23,816 bases of DNA from DATIYF01 sp035517775 (GCA_035517775.1 DATIYF010000114.1:1-23816), one strand, 5' to 3'; positions 9,756 to 17,288 are shown, counted from the stretch's first letter. The notes: a model not told the origin generated them from the letters alone. Numbers and translations are program-made.

Positions 9756-10763
9756 GTGACGGACGGACCCACAGATCATTCTCCCCATGAACTTCAGGAC
9801 ACTGCGCAGCCTGGCGGGCCGGCGCCTTCGGGCCTAGGCTTTCATTCCCGAATAAACAATCTTTCTTCCGGAAGACATGGCCTGCGCGCGGGGTGGCGCA
9901 TTCTGGTGTATTTCGCGCTGGTGGCGGCCATTGACCTCGCGCTGGGCATGGTGAGCGCTCCATTTCTTCGCGGCTATTCGCTGGAACGGCTTCCTACGTG
10001 GTTTTTTCTGGTGAGTGAGGCGGAGTTGCTGGTGGCGGCATTCGGGGCTGGGTTCATCATGTCGCGGATCGAGCAGCGGCAGTTTGCTTGCTATGGGCTG
10101 CCCGGCCGCGAAGCCTTTGGCAAGCTGTTCTGGCTGGGCGCGGTGTGGGGACTTGCGGCGATTACGGTTCTTTTGCTGGTGATGCATGCGGCAGGGGCAT
10201 TTGAGTTTGGCGGCCTGGCCTTGCATGGCAGCCGCATGGCAAAGTACGGCGCGTATTGGGGGGTGACTTTTCTGACCGTGGGATTCACGGAAGAATTCAT
10301 TATGCGCGGCTACAGCCAGTTCACGCTGACCCAGGGAATGGGCTTCTGGCCGGCGGCCGTTCTGCTCTCGCTGGCCTTTGGCGGAATTCATCTGAGCAAT
10401 CATGGCGAGGTGTGGGTGGGGGCACTCGGCGCGAGCTCGATTGGATTGTTCTTCTGCCTTACCCTGCGGCGCACAGGCACGCTCTGGTTTGCGGTGGGCT
10501 TTCACGCCGCCTGGGATTGGGGGGAGAGCTATTTGTACTCGGTGCCCGACAGCGGAGAAATCTCCGCCGGGCACTTGCTGAATTCTTCTTTCCATGGCCC
10601 CGCCTGGCTGACCGGCGGGACGGTAGGACCGGAGGGGAGTGTGCTGGTGTTTGTGCTGATCGCGCTGCTGTTTCTGGCCTTCTCCGCCGCCTATCGCGAA
10701 GTGAAATATCATCCCGAAGGGGAGGCGGCGTTGCCTACCACGAGTAATGTACCGAGTATGTGA
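9756..10763 (+). CDS. CPBP family intramembrane metalloprotease (CAAX protease/Abi type)
   Basis: The 335-residue membrane protein carries all three motifs of the CPBP (Abi, PF02517) family: TEEFIMRG with Glu179, Glu180 and Arg184; FGGIHLSN with His212; and FHAAWDW with His250 and Asp254. These form the metal-dependent active site within the membrane in characterised homologs such as Rce1. Roughly eight hydrophobic segments are visible, and the N-terminal HGLRAGWR is typical of one bacterial subgroup. Substrates of such bacterial proteins are usually unknown. The GTG start is the only common start codon before the conserved region. Its 3' end overlaps the 3' end of the DUF4139 gene by 29 bases, tail to tail. 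Confidence 0.87.
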   Translation: MTDGPTDHSPHELQDTAQPGGPAPSGLGFHSRINNLSSGRHGLRAGWRILVYFALVAAIDLALGMVSAPFLRGYSLERLPTWFFLVSEAELLVAAFGAGFIMSRIEQRQFACYGLPGREAFGKLFWLGAVWGLAAITVLLLVMHAAGAFEFGGLALHGSRMAKYGAYWGVTFLTVGFTEEFIMRGYSQFTLTQGMGFWPAAVLLSLAFGGIHLSNHGEVWVGALGASSIGLFFCLTLRRTGTLWFAVGFHAAWDWGESYLYSVPDSGEISAGHLLNSSFHGPAWLTGGTVGPEGSVLVFVLIALLFLAFSAAYREVKYHPEGEAALPTTSNVPSM

Positions 10764-12228
10764 TCACCTGCTCGCCATCCGGGGCGATGGTAACCGGGAA
10801 CTCGATGGTCTGCGCGTCTGTCTTGCGCGATTCGGCGGACTGATCGGTGAGCTTCCAGTTGGTCCAGCGGTAGAGGTGCTCGACCACGCGCACGTTGACC
10901 GCTTCTTTCTTGTGATTGCGGACGCGGATTTCGAAGGACTCGTCCATCCAGCGCTGGGCTGAATCCACGTGGTAGCTGGTGCGCTTGCGCTCGCCGACAA
11001 CGTCAAAGGAATTGCCGGTATAAACGCGGATGGTCTCGTCTTTGGGAGTGTGGTCAATGGTGTTTTCGCCGACGAATTCCAGGCGACCGTCGGTATCGCG
11101 GCGGTAGAAGCGCAGTTTGCCTTTGGGCAGGGCGATGCCGAGATGATTGGCCTCGGTATTCTTGAATTCTTCCATCACCCAGATTTTGTGATTGGAAGCT
11201 GTGCCGTAGCTGGGATCCTGGCGGAGCTGTTCCGAGTTGTAGTAACCGTACTGGGCGATGTCGGCGCCGTCGTAAACGTAAAGGCGCTGGGCATGGATGC
11301 CGACAGCCGCCACGAACTCAACCTGCTTGGTTTCCTGGTCGTGCAGCGTGGTGGGGTGCTGCAGCGTGTAGAGGTGGAACTCGTCGAATGACTTTTCCTG
11401 GACCACGGGGGCGGGGGCGGCTTCATCGGCGGCGGCTTTTGCCGCCAGCAGCCTGGCGCCAATGGTATTGCCCTGCAGCTTGTTCACGTCGCCGGCCAGC
11501 AGCTTGATGTTGGCGTTCTCGAAGGTCTTGCCGCTCTGGTTCTGCATGGTGATCCAACCGATCATATCGAGCAGATCGGTCTTGCCGGTGGATTGGCCGG
11601 AGACCACCAGGTTGTAGTCGGCCTGCCAGCTCATGCCCGAGCTGACGTAGGAGATTTCGGCATCCAACTTGCCGGGTTCGTTGGTTTGGAGCAGCCAGCT
11701 CAGGGTCGGCTTGAGAATGGAATCAGCGCTCAGCGCGGGAAAAAGCGGCTGGCCGGGCAAGCCGAAGCGCAGGACGCCCTCCACTTCAATGATCGGCTGC
11801 GTGTAAGAGGGCTGGCTGTAGGGGTTAGCGCTGGGAACATAGCCGCTGCGCACGATCTTCCCTTTGACGATTTCCTGCTTGTCGCCGCGCTGCACCAGGA
11901 AGTCAATGGTCTTGCCCTCGTAGAAGGAAAGCAGCAACTCCTGGGAGATGGGGTCGTTGCGATAATTCTGCTCCAGAATTTGCAGGGTGCGGCCGCCGGG
12001 ATCGCGCAGAATGACGGAATCGGGCTCGAGGTGGGCCGCCACGCCGGAATAATCCACACGGTTGATGCCCGGCTTCAGATCGAGCGGAACGTACTCGCGG
12101 GCAACAAAAAAGTTCTGGTTGTAGATGGTAAGAGCGGGAGCAGTCGCTGGCTTCGGCGATTCCTGCGCGAGCCCACTTGCGCACCAACCAGAAACCAGCA
12201 ATAACATCCAGAGCAGCGGCTTCTTCAT
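10735..12228 (-). CDS. DUF4139 domain-containing exported protein
   Basis: The 497-residue protein has a signal peptide (MKKPLLWMLLLVSGWCASGLAQ) and an extended beta-rich body matching DUF4139 (PF13598), with segments such as ISYVSSGMSWQADYNLVV and the ending PDGEQVITYSVHYSW typical of the family C-terminus. Residues about 33-150 form an N-terminal beta region (IYNQNFFVAREYVPLDLKPG). The biochemical role of this family is not known to me; export suggests a periplasmic or outer-surface location. The start is well supported: AAGGAG lies six bases upstream of the ATG. The 3' end overlaps the CPBP gene by 29 bases. The upstream gap carries three GTAAC repeats. Confidence 0.85.
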   Translation of the reverse strand: MKKPLLWMLLLVSGWCASGLAQESPKPATAPALTIYNQNFFVAREYVPLDLKPGINRVDYSGVAAHLEPDSVILRDPGGRTLQILEQNYRNDPISQELLLSFYEGKTIDFLVQRGDKQEIVKGKIVRSGYVPSANPYSQPSYTQPIIEVEGVLRFGLPGQPLFPALSADSILKPTLSWLLQTNEPGKLDAEISYVSSGMSWQADYNLVVSGQSTGKTDLLDMIGWITMQNQSGKTFENANIKLLAGDVNKLQGNTIGARLLAAKAAADEAAPAPVVQEKSFDEFHLYTLQHPTTLHDQETKQVEFVAAVGIHAQRLYVYDGADIAQYGYYNSEQLRQDPSYGTASNHKIWVMEEFKNTEANHLGIALPKGKLRFYRRDTDGRLEFVGENTIDHTPKDETIRVYTGNSFDVVGERKRTSYHVDSAQRWMDESFEIRVRNHKKEAVNVRVVEHLYRWTNWKLTDQSAESRKTDAQTIEFPVTIAPDGEQVITYSVHYSW

Positions 12229-12330
12229 GACGTTCTCCTTGTTTTTCGGCCGGGAGCAGGAGGAAGCTTTCCGGCCTGTAGGAAGAACGCCGGCAGGGCG
12301 AGAACTTGCAGAGGGATTTCGGCGCCAGAA

Positions 12331-12358
12331 GTAACTTCAGGTAACCAGGGCTGGTAAC
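12331..12358. repeat. Three GTAAC repeats upstream of the DUF4139 gene
   Basis: GTAAC occurs at 12331, 12341 and 12354, as GTAACTT, GGTAACC and GGTAACTT, between the NUDIX stop and the DUF4139 start. Spacings of 10 and 13 bases are near one helical turn, which would fit a regulator binding one face, but the motif is short. Confidence 0.25.
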
Positions 12359-12374
12359 TTTGTTTCCGCGGCAG

Positions 12375-12806
12375 CTATGCCGGAGCTTTCCCCAGCGCAA
12401 GGCGGATGACTTCGGCAGTATCGGGAAGAAGGGCCAGGCGATCTGTTTCGGCCGCGGTGAACCAGCGGCATTCGGCGGCGTCGCCGGCGGCGCAAAGCTC
12501 ACCACTCAGCCGGCGGCAAAGAAAGTCAATCAGCACGTAGTGATACTTGACGCGCCCCTGCTCATCGTGCAGCAGGCGATCGAAGACGCCCAATAATTCG
12601 AGCGGCTCAACCGTGAGGCCGGTTTCCTCGAGGGCCTCGCGCCTGGCAGCTTCGCGAACTGTTTCGCCCACTTCGAGAACGCCTCCTGGAATGGACCACT
12701 CACCCAACTGCGGCGGATGGCCGCGCTTGACCAAAACGACGCGGCCGGCTTCGACGATGATTGCGCCGATTCCCACCAGGGGCGAGTCGGGGTATTCGCG
12801 TTTCAT
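12375..12806 (-). CDS. NUDIX hydrolase
   Basis: This 143-residue protein is a compact NUDIX hydrolase. The Nudix box is complete: Gly42, then Glu48, then REALEETG with Arg56, Glu57, Glu60, Glu61 and Gly63, the residues that bind Mg2+ and catalyse cleavage of nucleoside diphosphate-X substrates. The opening (VGIGAIIVEAGRVVLVKRG) and PPQLGEWSIPGG are typical of ADP-ribose pyrophosphatase-like or MutT-like members, but the substrate cannot be read from the sequence. It lies upstream of the DUF4139 gene on the same strand with a 146-base gap, so probably not in one operon. The start is an ATG, with the Nudix fold beginning soon after. Confidence 0.92.
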   Translation of the reverse strand: MKREYPDSPLVGIGAIIVEAGRVVLVKRGHPPQLGEWSIPGGVLEVGETVREAARREALEETGLTVEPLELLGVFDRLLHDEQGRVKYHYVLIDFLCRRLSGELCAAGDAAECRWFTAAETDRLALLPDTAEVIRLALGKAPA

Positions 12807-12881
12807 GTTGGATGCGGCAGTAGCCGCGCTCGGAATTTTACCGGACGCGAAGCTTCCGGGAAATTCGGGACAGCCGAACTT

Positions 12882-12961
12882 CTTGAATCACGAAGTACAC
12901 GAAGGTTCACGAAGGAATTCCGAACGTCCTGAACCACGAAGTACACGAAGGTTCACGAAGG
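12882..12961 (+). repeat. Two 34-bp direct repeats with a cacgaagg motif
   Basis: Copies at 12882-12915 and 12928-12961 differ at two positions and share 'cacgaagtacacgaaggt' followed by 'tcacgaagg'. Each copy itself consists of cacgaag-type sub-repeats about 9-10 bases apart. Similar strings are common in intergenic DNA of diverse bacteria and may be spread by slippage or recombination. Confidence 0.75.
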
Positions 12962-13022
12962 GAAGATCATTCAAACCAGCGCCGCTCGCGGTCCTGGCGG
13001 TTTATCAACACCGCTTCCAGTT

Positions 13023-13061
13023 GCTGGCCCTCGACAAGGCCAGCGAAGGGAGAGCTATAAT
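13023..13061 (+). promoter_or_regulatory. Promoter with dyad symmetry for the ABM gene
   Basis: A perfect TATAAT -10 box lies at 13056-13061. The upstream TCGACA (13031-13036, 19-base spacer) or GACAAG (17-base spacer) could be the -35. A 7-bp inverted repeat, GCTGGCC (13023-13029) and GGCCAGC (13038-13044), brackets the -35 position and could be a repressor operator or part of a hairpin in longer transcripts. Confidence 0.5.
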
Positions 13062-13194
13062 GCAGGAAATCAGTCTCTCACTAATCTACTGGTAGTCAGC
13101 CAACCCTTCCCCGCCGAGCCGGGCTGTTTGTTCGAGCTGTTTTGCCGGCGGGCCGGAACCTGAAACTTCCAACAACTGCGAAAGGAGTCGCTTT

Positions 13195-13518
13195 ATGTTC
13201 ACCCGCATTGTGGAATGCCAAGTCAAACCGGAAAAGAAGGACGAATTCAGCAACAAACTGCGCGCTGAAGTTCTTCCCCTCCTACAGAAACAGCCGGGTT
13301 TCGTGGACCTGATCGAACTGGCCTCGGAGCGTGAGCGCGAGCGCCTGGTTGCGATCAGCTTCTGGAACACGCGCGAGGATGCGGAGCGCTATCAGCGGGA
13401 GAACTACAACCGCATTGTGGAGATGATTCGCCCGCTGGTGAAGCGCGACCCAACCGTCGAAAGCTACACCGTCAATACCTCAACCAGCCATCGTATCGCC
13501 GCCAGCCGCGCGGCCTGA
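13195..13518 (+). CDS. Antibiotic biosynthesis monooxygenase (ABM) domain protein
   Basis: The 107-residue protein is a single dimeric alpha/beta-barrel (ABM, PF03992) unit: an opening strand FTRIVECQVKPEKKDEF, the central LLQKQPGFVDLIELAS, and the strand RLVAISFWNTREDAERY. Family members include quinol monooxygenases and heme-degrading IsdG-like enzymes, but many are uncharacterised; with no specific active-site signature I cannot choose. An excellent Shine-Dalgarno sequence (AAGGAG, 13182-13187) lies seven bases before the ATG, and a TATAAT promoter is found upstream. A strong 13-bp hairpin follows the gene. Confidence 0.82.
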   Translation: MFTRIVECQVKPEKKDEFSNKLRAEVLPLLQKQPGFVDLIELASERERERLVAISFWNTREDAERYQRENYNRIVEMIRPLVKRDPTVESYTVNTSTSHRIAASRAA

Positions 13519-13535
13519 GCCGACTGATAAACCGA

Positions 13536-13566
13536 GCAGAAGGAAGAAGCGCTTTCTTCCTTCTGC
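13536..13566 (+). terminator. 13-bp hairpin after the ABM gene
   Basis: A perfect 13-bp inverted repeat (arms 13536-13548 and 13554-13566, loop GCGCT) lies 17 bases after the ABM stop. The arms are purine/pyrimidine-biased (GAAGGAAGAA type). There is no T-run afterwards, so it may stabilise the 3' end of the mRNA rather than act as a standard terminator. Confidence 0.5.
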
Positions 13567-13685
13567 ACTTTGGAAGCTCGGACCGGCCAGCCTTCTCCAG
13601 TTTCCGCGATTTGCGGGCAGGAGTTTCTGCTTCTCAGATTTCAGTTCACAGCTCTCAGCATTTCCTCTCGGGCGCATCCTGTATC

Positions 13686-13715
13686 GGGTTGAGAACCCAT
13701 TGTGATTACAATGGG
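13686..13715 (+). promoter_or_regulatory. Overlapping hairpins and TACAAT box just before ligD
   Basis: Two inverted repeats share the CCC at 13696-13698: GGGTT-GAG-AACCC (13686-13698) and CCCATTGT-GATT-ACAATGGG (13696-13715). They cannot form together. A TACAAT box (13707-13712) lies eight bases before the ATG at 13721, so the ligD transcript may begin at or near the start codon. Confidence 0.4.
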
Positions 13716-13720
13716 CGTAG

Positions 13721-15505
13721 ATGCCGCTCGAGGAATACAAGCGCAAACGCCGTTTCGAGGCCACGCCTGAGCCCCCGCCGAAGCTGGAGAAGAAATCCGG
13801 CCATCGCTTCGTGGTACAGAAACATCGCGCCTCACACCTGCATTACGACTTCCGCCTGGAGATGGAGGGCGTGTTGAAGTCGTGGGCGATTCCGAAAGGA
13901 CCGTCGCTTGACCCCGCGGATAAGCGCCTGGCTATGCAGGTGGAAGACCATCCAGTTTCGTATTTTGATTTTGAAGGGGTGATCCCGGAGGGCAATTACG
14001 GCGCCGGCTCAGTCATGGTGTGGGACGTGGGCACGTGGCAGCCGCTTTCGCCGCAACCGGTGAACGGCAAGTTTGTTCCCGGCACCGACGCCGAAGCCAG
14101 CGCCATGTTAAAGAAAGGCGATTTCAAAATTCGCCTGCACGGCAAGCGGCTGAAGGGCGATTTCGCCCTTATTCACATACGCTCGCGGCGGCCGGGAACC
14201 AAAGGCACGGAATGGCTCCTGATCAAGAAGCAGGATGACGAGGCCGTGCCTGGCTACGATATCGAGCAGTACGATACCTCTGCGCTCAGCGGGCATACCA
14301 TGGCGCAAATCGCCGGCGATGAGGATTCCCCGCAGTGGAAAAGCAGCCGGCCGGCCGCACGCGGCGGCCGCCTGAAGGCCCCGTGGCTTGCCGAGGCGCT
14401 GGCGCGCGCCGAGAAGAACAAGTCCGCGGCAAGCGCGGCGGATGCAAATGGCACGCCTGTCCGCAAGAAAACGACGGCGAAAACATCGAAGCAGACTGCG
14501 CCTGCTTCCGCCGTTAAGTCGCTGCAGGGGGCGAGCCGAAGATCAATGCCGGAAGCGATTCACCCCATGCTCGCCACCCCGGTGGATAAGCCTTTCGATG
14601 ATCCGGAATGGCTTTACGAGATCAAGTGGGACGGCTATCGGGCGGTTGCGTTTCTCGAAGATGGAAAAGTCCGTCTGGTTTCGCGCACCCAGAACGACCT
14701 CACGGCGCAATATCCCGAACTGCATGACCTGCCCGGGTTTGTGAAGGCCAAGTCAGCGATTCTGGATGGCGAAATCGTCGCTCTGGATGATGCAGGCCGT
14801 TCCTCGTTCAGCCTGATGCAGCAGCGCACCGGCATTCGCAGCGGCGGGCGCCGGGTCGCCGGGCGTAAGGATGTTCCGGTGCTGTATTACGCCTTCGATC
14901 TGCTCTATCTCGATGGTTACGACCTGCGGCGGGTTGAGCTGGAGCAGCGCAAGCAGGCTTTAAAAGAGAGCGTCAGCATCGCAGATTCGCTCCGTTATTC
15001 CGATCACTTTCCGAAGGGCGTGGCGCTGTTCAACGCCGCGAAGGAAAAAGGGCTGGAAGGAATTCTGGCAAAGCGCCGGGCCAGCGTGTATGAAGAACGC
15101 CGCAGCCGGGAGTGGCTGAAGATCAAAGTGACCCAAACGGTGGATTGCGTGATCGGCGGCTATACCGATCCGGAAGGCACGCGGGAATATTTCGGGGCCC
15201 TGGTGCTCGGCTTATACGACAAGAAGAAACATTTGATTCATGTAGGCCAGGCCGGCACCGGCTTCCCTCGCCAGACTCTGCATGACATCTGGCAGGTGCT
15301 GAAGAAGCACGCCTCCCGGCAAAGCCCGTTCTATGGGGAGGTGGATGCCGCGCACGCGCACTGGGTTAAGCCCGACCTGGTGGCTGAGATCAAGTTCACG
15401 GAATGGACCCATGAGACGGCGGAAGGCGGCCTGAAGCTGCGGGCTCCGGTTTTCTTGCGCCTGCGGGACGACAAAAAGCCCGAGCAGTGCACGTTCGGGC
15501 AATAA
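13721..15505 (+). CDS. ligD: Non-homologous end-joining DNA ligase LigD (phosphoesterase + ligase, no polymerase)
   Basis: The 594-residue protein joins a 3'-phosphoesterase domain (about 25-175) to an ATP-dependent ligase domain (about 280-590). Phosphoesterase residues match those of Pseudomonas LigD: His35, His41, Asp43, Arg45, His77 and Tyr81. The ligase shows the nucleotidyl lysine Lys302 in EIKWDGYR, motif III-like LDGEIVALDD, motif IV/V-like EGILAKRR and WLKIKV, and a C-terminal OB fold with AEIKFTEWT. A Lys/Ala/Ser-rich linker (about 225-275) separates them. The primase/polymerase domain of three-domain LigD is absent, and no Ku gene lies in the window. An in-frame TAG at 13718-13720 forces the ATG start. 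The gene converges on the next gene. Confidence 0.93.
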   Translation: MPLEEYKRKRRFEATPEPPPKLEKKSGHRFVVQKHRASHLHYDFRLEMEGVLKSWAIPKGPSLDPADKRLAMQVEDHPVSYFDFEGVIPEGNYGAGSVMVWDVGTWQPLSPQPVNGKFVPGTDAEASAMLKKGDFKIRLHGKRLKGDFALIHIRSRRPGTKGTEWLLIKKQDDEAVPGYDIEQYDTSALSGHTMAQIAGDEDSPQWKSSRPAARGGRLKAPWLAEALARAEKNKSAASAADANGTPVRKKTTAKTSKQTAPASAVKSLQGASRRSMPEAIHPMLATPVDKPFDDPEWLYEIKWDGYRAVAFLEDGKVRLVSRTQNDLTAQYPELHDLPGFVKAKSAILDGEIVALDDAGRSSFSLMQQRTGIRSGGRRVAGRKDVPVLYYAFDLLYLDGYDLRRVELEQRKQALKESVSIADSLRYSDHFPKGVALFNAAKEKGLEGILAKRRASVYEERRSREWLKIKVTQTVDCVIGGYTDPEGTREYFGALVLGLYDKKKHLIHVGQAGTGFPRQTLHDIWQVLKKHASRQSPFYGEVDAAHAHWVKPDLVAEIKFTEWTHETAEGGLKLRAPVFLRLRDDKKPEQCTFGQ

Positions 15506-15524
15506 GGGAAGGGTCCCTTGCCCG
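15496..15524. terminator. Inverted repeat spanning the ligD stop codon
   Basis: CGGGCAA and GGGA (15496-15509) pair with TCCC and TTGCCCG (15514-15524), an 11-bp stem whose only bulge is the TAA stop codon (15503-15505), with loop AGGG. It sits between convergent genes and could serve both, although no T-run follows. Confidence 0.4.
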
Positions 15525-15543
15525 CCAAACCAGGAGGGCCGCG

Positions 15544-16566
15544 CTACTTGATTTCCTTCATGGGCATCATGGTGCCATAGTCCTGGCCGGAGGGCGCGAC
15601 AGCACGCGCCACTACGCCGTCGAAGGCGTCGCGGAATTCCGGGTATCTGGCGAGCAGCGCTTTGATGACAGCCAGATTGTCCTGATAGGTCTTGCCGGTA
15701 TCGGAGATATCGGGCGACTGATATTTGACGATCAGCTCCAGATCATTCCCCACCGGGGCGGGAAACAACGTGGTCAGCGCATAGCTCTTGCCGCCGGCGC
15801 TGAGCGTCATGGGAGCGTCGTTGCTGGGCAGGTCGGCAGGTTTCACGCTCTGCGCTTCGTCATACAGTTTGTCGGTCATCATGGTGCTCATGAAGGGGAC
15901 CGGCACGAGCAACTCGCGCGCCTCCTGGAAATACAGCCAGGCGTTGCGGGTCTGGCCTTTGGCTTTGAATTCATCGGCGCGCTGGGCGAACCACTTGCCG
16001 TCGTGCGCGGCGGCATCCACCGCCTTGATGTAAAGGCCGCCAACCTTCCAGGCCTCGCTTTCCTGCTGAAGGACGAAGGTGACCGTATAGGCGCCCTGGG
16101 AGCCGGCAGCGTCCACAGTCACAATGCCGTAATTGCCTGGAGGCAAATTGGGAATCATGAAGACCGCGCTCTCGGCGGTCTGGCCGCTGGGGCCAAAGAC
16201 GCCGCAAAGAAACTCGGCGTGAGCCAAGGGGGCCGAGCCTGTGGCCTGCAAAAGAAATGGACCCCGCGCCGTGCCCTTCACACCGGCGAGGTTGGGCTGG
16301 TTTTCCTTGATCGCATTCTGGATGCCGGCAAAATTCGTGGCCAGGCTGGCAATTGAATTCTGTTGCAGCGAAGCCGCATCTCCGGCGGCGACCATCTGGA
16401 AATAAGTCTGCGCCGCGTTGGTGAGGGCCTCTTGCGTGGTGGCATCCATATCGGCCGAGGAAAGGCAGGTCTGGGCCTGCCCGAAGCACGGCGCGATCAG
16501 CAGGGTAAGGAATGCGATCCAGGTGCGGCCGCGGTTAAGGATGTCTTGCTCCGAGCGAGTCTTGAT
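15544..16566 (-). CDS. Secreted protein of unknown function with a non-canonical or lost start codon
   Basis: The first ATG of the frame (16449) would give 301 residues with no signal peptide. Yet the open frame upstream encodes a textbook one (RTWIAFLTLLIAPCFGQAQ), with no ATG, GTG or TTG between it and the upstream in-frame stop. The best-placed initiation site is ATC at 16566-16564, preceded by GAAGG eight bases away and giving IKTRSEQD as the n-region. The mature part holds a helical segment with QEALTNAAQTYFQ, a beta-rich middle (FLCGVFGPSG ... YTVTFVLQQ) and a helical end. I do not recognise a domain. Either a rare start is used, a point change destroyed the ATG, or there is a sequence error. 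The gene is tail to tail with ligD. Confidence 0.65.
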   Translation of the reverse strand: MKTRSEQDILNRGRTWIAFLTLLIAPCFGQAQTCLSSADMDATTQEALTNAAQTYFQMVAAGDAASLQQNSIASLATNFAGIQNAIKENQPNLAGVKGTARGPFLLQATGSAPLAHAEFLCGVFGPSGQTAESAVFMIPNLPPGNYGIVTVDAAGSQGAYTVTFVLQQESEAWKVGGLYIKAVDAAAHDGKWFAQRADEFKAKGQTRNAWLYFQEARELLVPVPFMSTMMTDKLYDEAQSVKPADLPSNDAPMTLSAGGKSYALTTLFPAPVGNDLELIVKYQSPDISDTGKTYQDNLAVIKALLARYPEFRDAFDGVVARAVAPSGQDYGTMMPMKEIK

Positions 16567-16731
16567 GGCTCTTACCTTCGTCTTACATTTTACGATGCCG
16601 GGTGGGCGCCGCGCACTTACTTCTGAGCCGGTTCATCGCAGGGCAATCCGGCGCTGGTCGCCCGCGTTGCGCCGGTCTGTTCGCTGTGTTACCGTCCCTT
16701 GGTTCGCCTATTTCCGCGCGGAGGAGATCTT

Positions 16732-17283
16732 ATGGCCGCCTGGATTTTTCTAGGGGTTCTGGTTGTCATCGCCTTTCTGCTCATTGGCATGTACAACAGC
16801 CTGGTGCAGCTGCGGGTGCGCTGCGATTCCGCCTGGTCTGATATTGATGTGCAGCTCAAGCGCCGGCATGACCTGATTCCAAACCTGGTTGAGACCGTAA
16901 AGGGATATGCCACGCACGAGAAAGGCACGTTCGAAAATATCGCCAAGTTCCGCTCTCAGGCGATGCAGGCAACCACTCCGGCCGACAAGGCGGTGGCCGA
17001 GAATCAGCTCACCGGAGCGCTGAAGAGCCTGTTCGCGGTGGCGGAAAATTATCCTGAACTGAAGGCCTCGGAAGAATTCACTCAGCTGCAAAGCTCGCTC
17101 AGCCAGACCGAAGATACCATTCAGAACGCGCGCCGTTACTACAACGCCGTGGTGCGCGACCTGAATACCAAGATCCAATCGTTTCCCACCAACATTCTGG
17201 CCGGGATGTTCGGCTTCCAGCCGCGCCAGTTCTTTGAAGTGACGGAAGCCGCTGACCGCGAGCCGGTCGCGGTGAAATTCTGA
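16732..17283 (+). CDS. lemA: LemA family protein
   Basis: The protein of 183 residues starts with a hydrophobic N-terminal anchor (AAWIFLGVLVVIAFLLIGMYN) and continues with the LemA helical bundle: YNSLVQLRVRCDSAWSDIDVQL and KRRHDLIPNLVETVKGYATHEK, and later NARRYYNAVVRDLN and the PTNILAGMFGF segment near the C-terminus, all hallmarks of the family. LemA proteins are membrane-anchored with most of the chain outside the membrane; their molecular role is unclear. The ATG at 16732 is preferred to 16699 because GGAGGAG lies five bases upstream. The next gene, a DUF2207 protein, starts five bases after the stop, a pairing seen widely in bacteria and likely one operon. Confidence 0.93.
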   Translation: MAAWIFLGVLVVIAFLLIGMYNSLVQLRVRCDSAWSDIDVQLKRRHDLIPNLVETVKGYATHEKGTFENIAKFRSQAMQATTPADKAVAENQLTGALKSLFAVAENYPELKASEEFTQLQSSLSQTEDTIQNARRYYNAVVRDLNTKIQSFPTNILAGMFGFQPRQFFEVTEAADREPVAVKF

Positions 17284-17288
17284 GCGCC

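Larger units (their letters stand above)
12807..13194. other. 388-base gene-free region with short direct repeats and a promoter
   Basis: This divergent region between the NUDIX and ABM genes contains two 34-bp direct repeats (12882-12961) and a TATAAT promoter with a dyad over its -35 region (13023-13061). No gene is evident; an 11-codon frame beginning inside the TATAAT box is not credible. Confidence 0.6.

Noticed and set aside
9730..9963. N-terminal extension of the membrane-protein frame to 9963
   Set aside because: The added 78 residues are unlike a membrane protein and lie opposite the conserved beginning of the CPBP gene.
13060..13095. 11-codon open frame following TATAAT
   Set aside because: Its ATG overlaps the -10 box, so it would not be in the transcript.
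15487..16356. 289-residue plus-strand open frame opposite the secreted-protein gene
   Set aside because: The minus strand encodes a signal peptide and a plausible secreted protein; the plus-strand translation is low-complexity.
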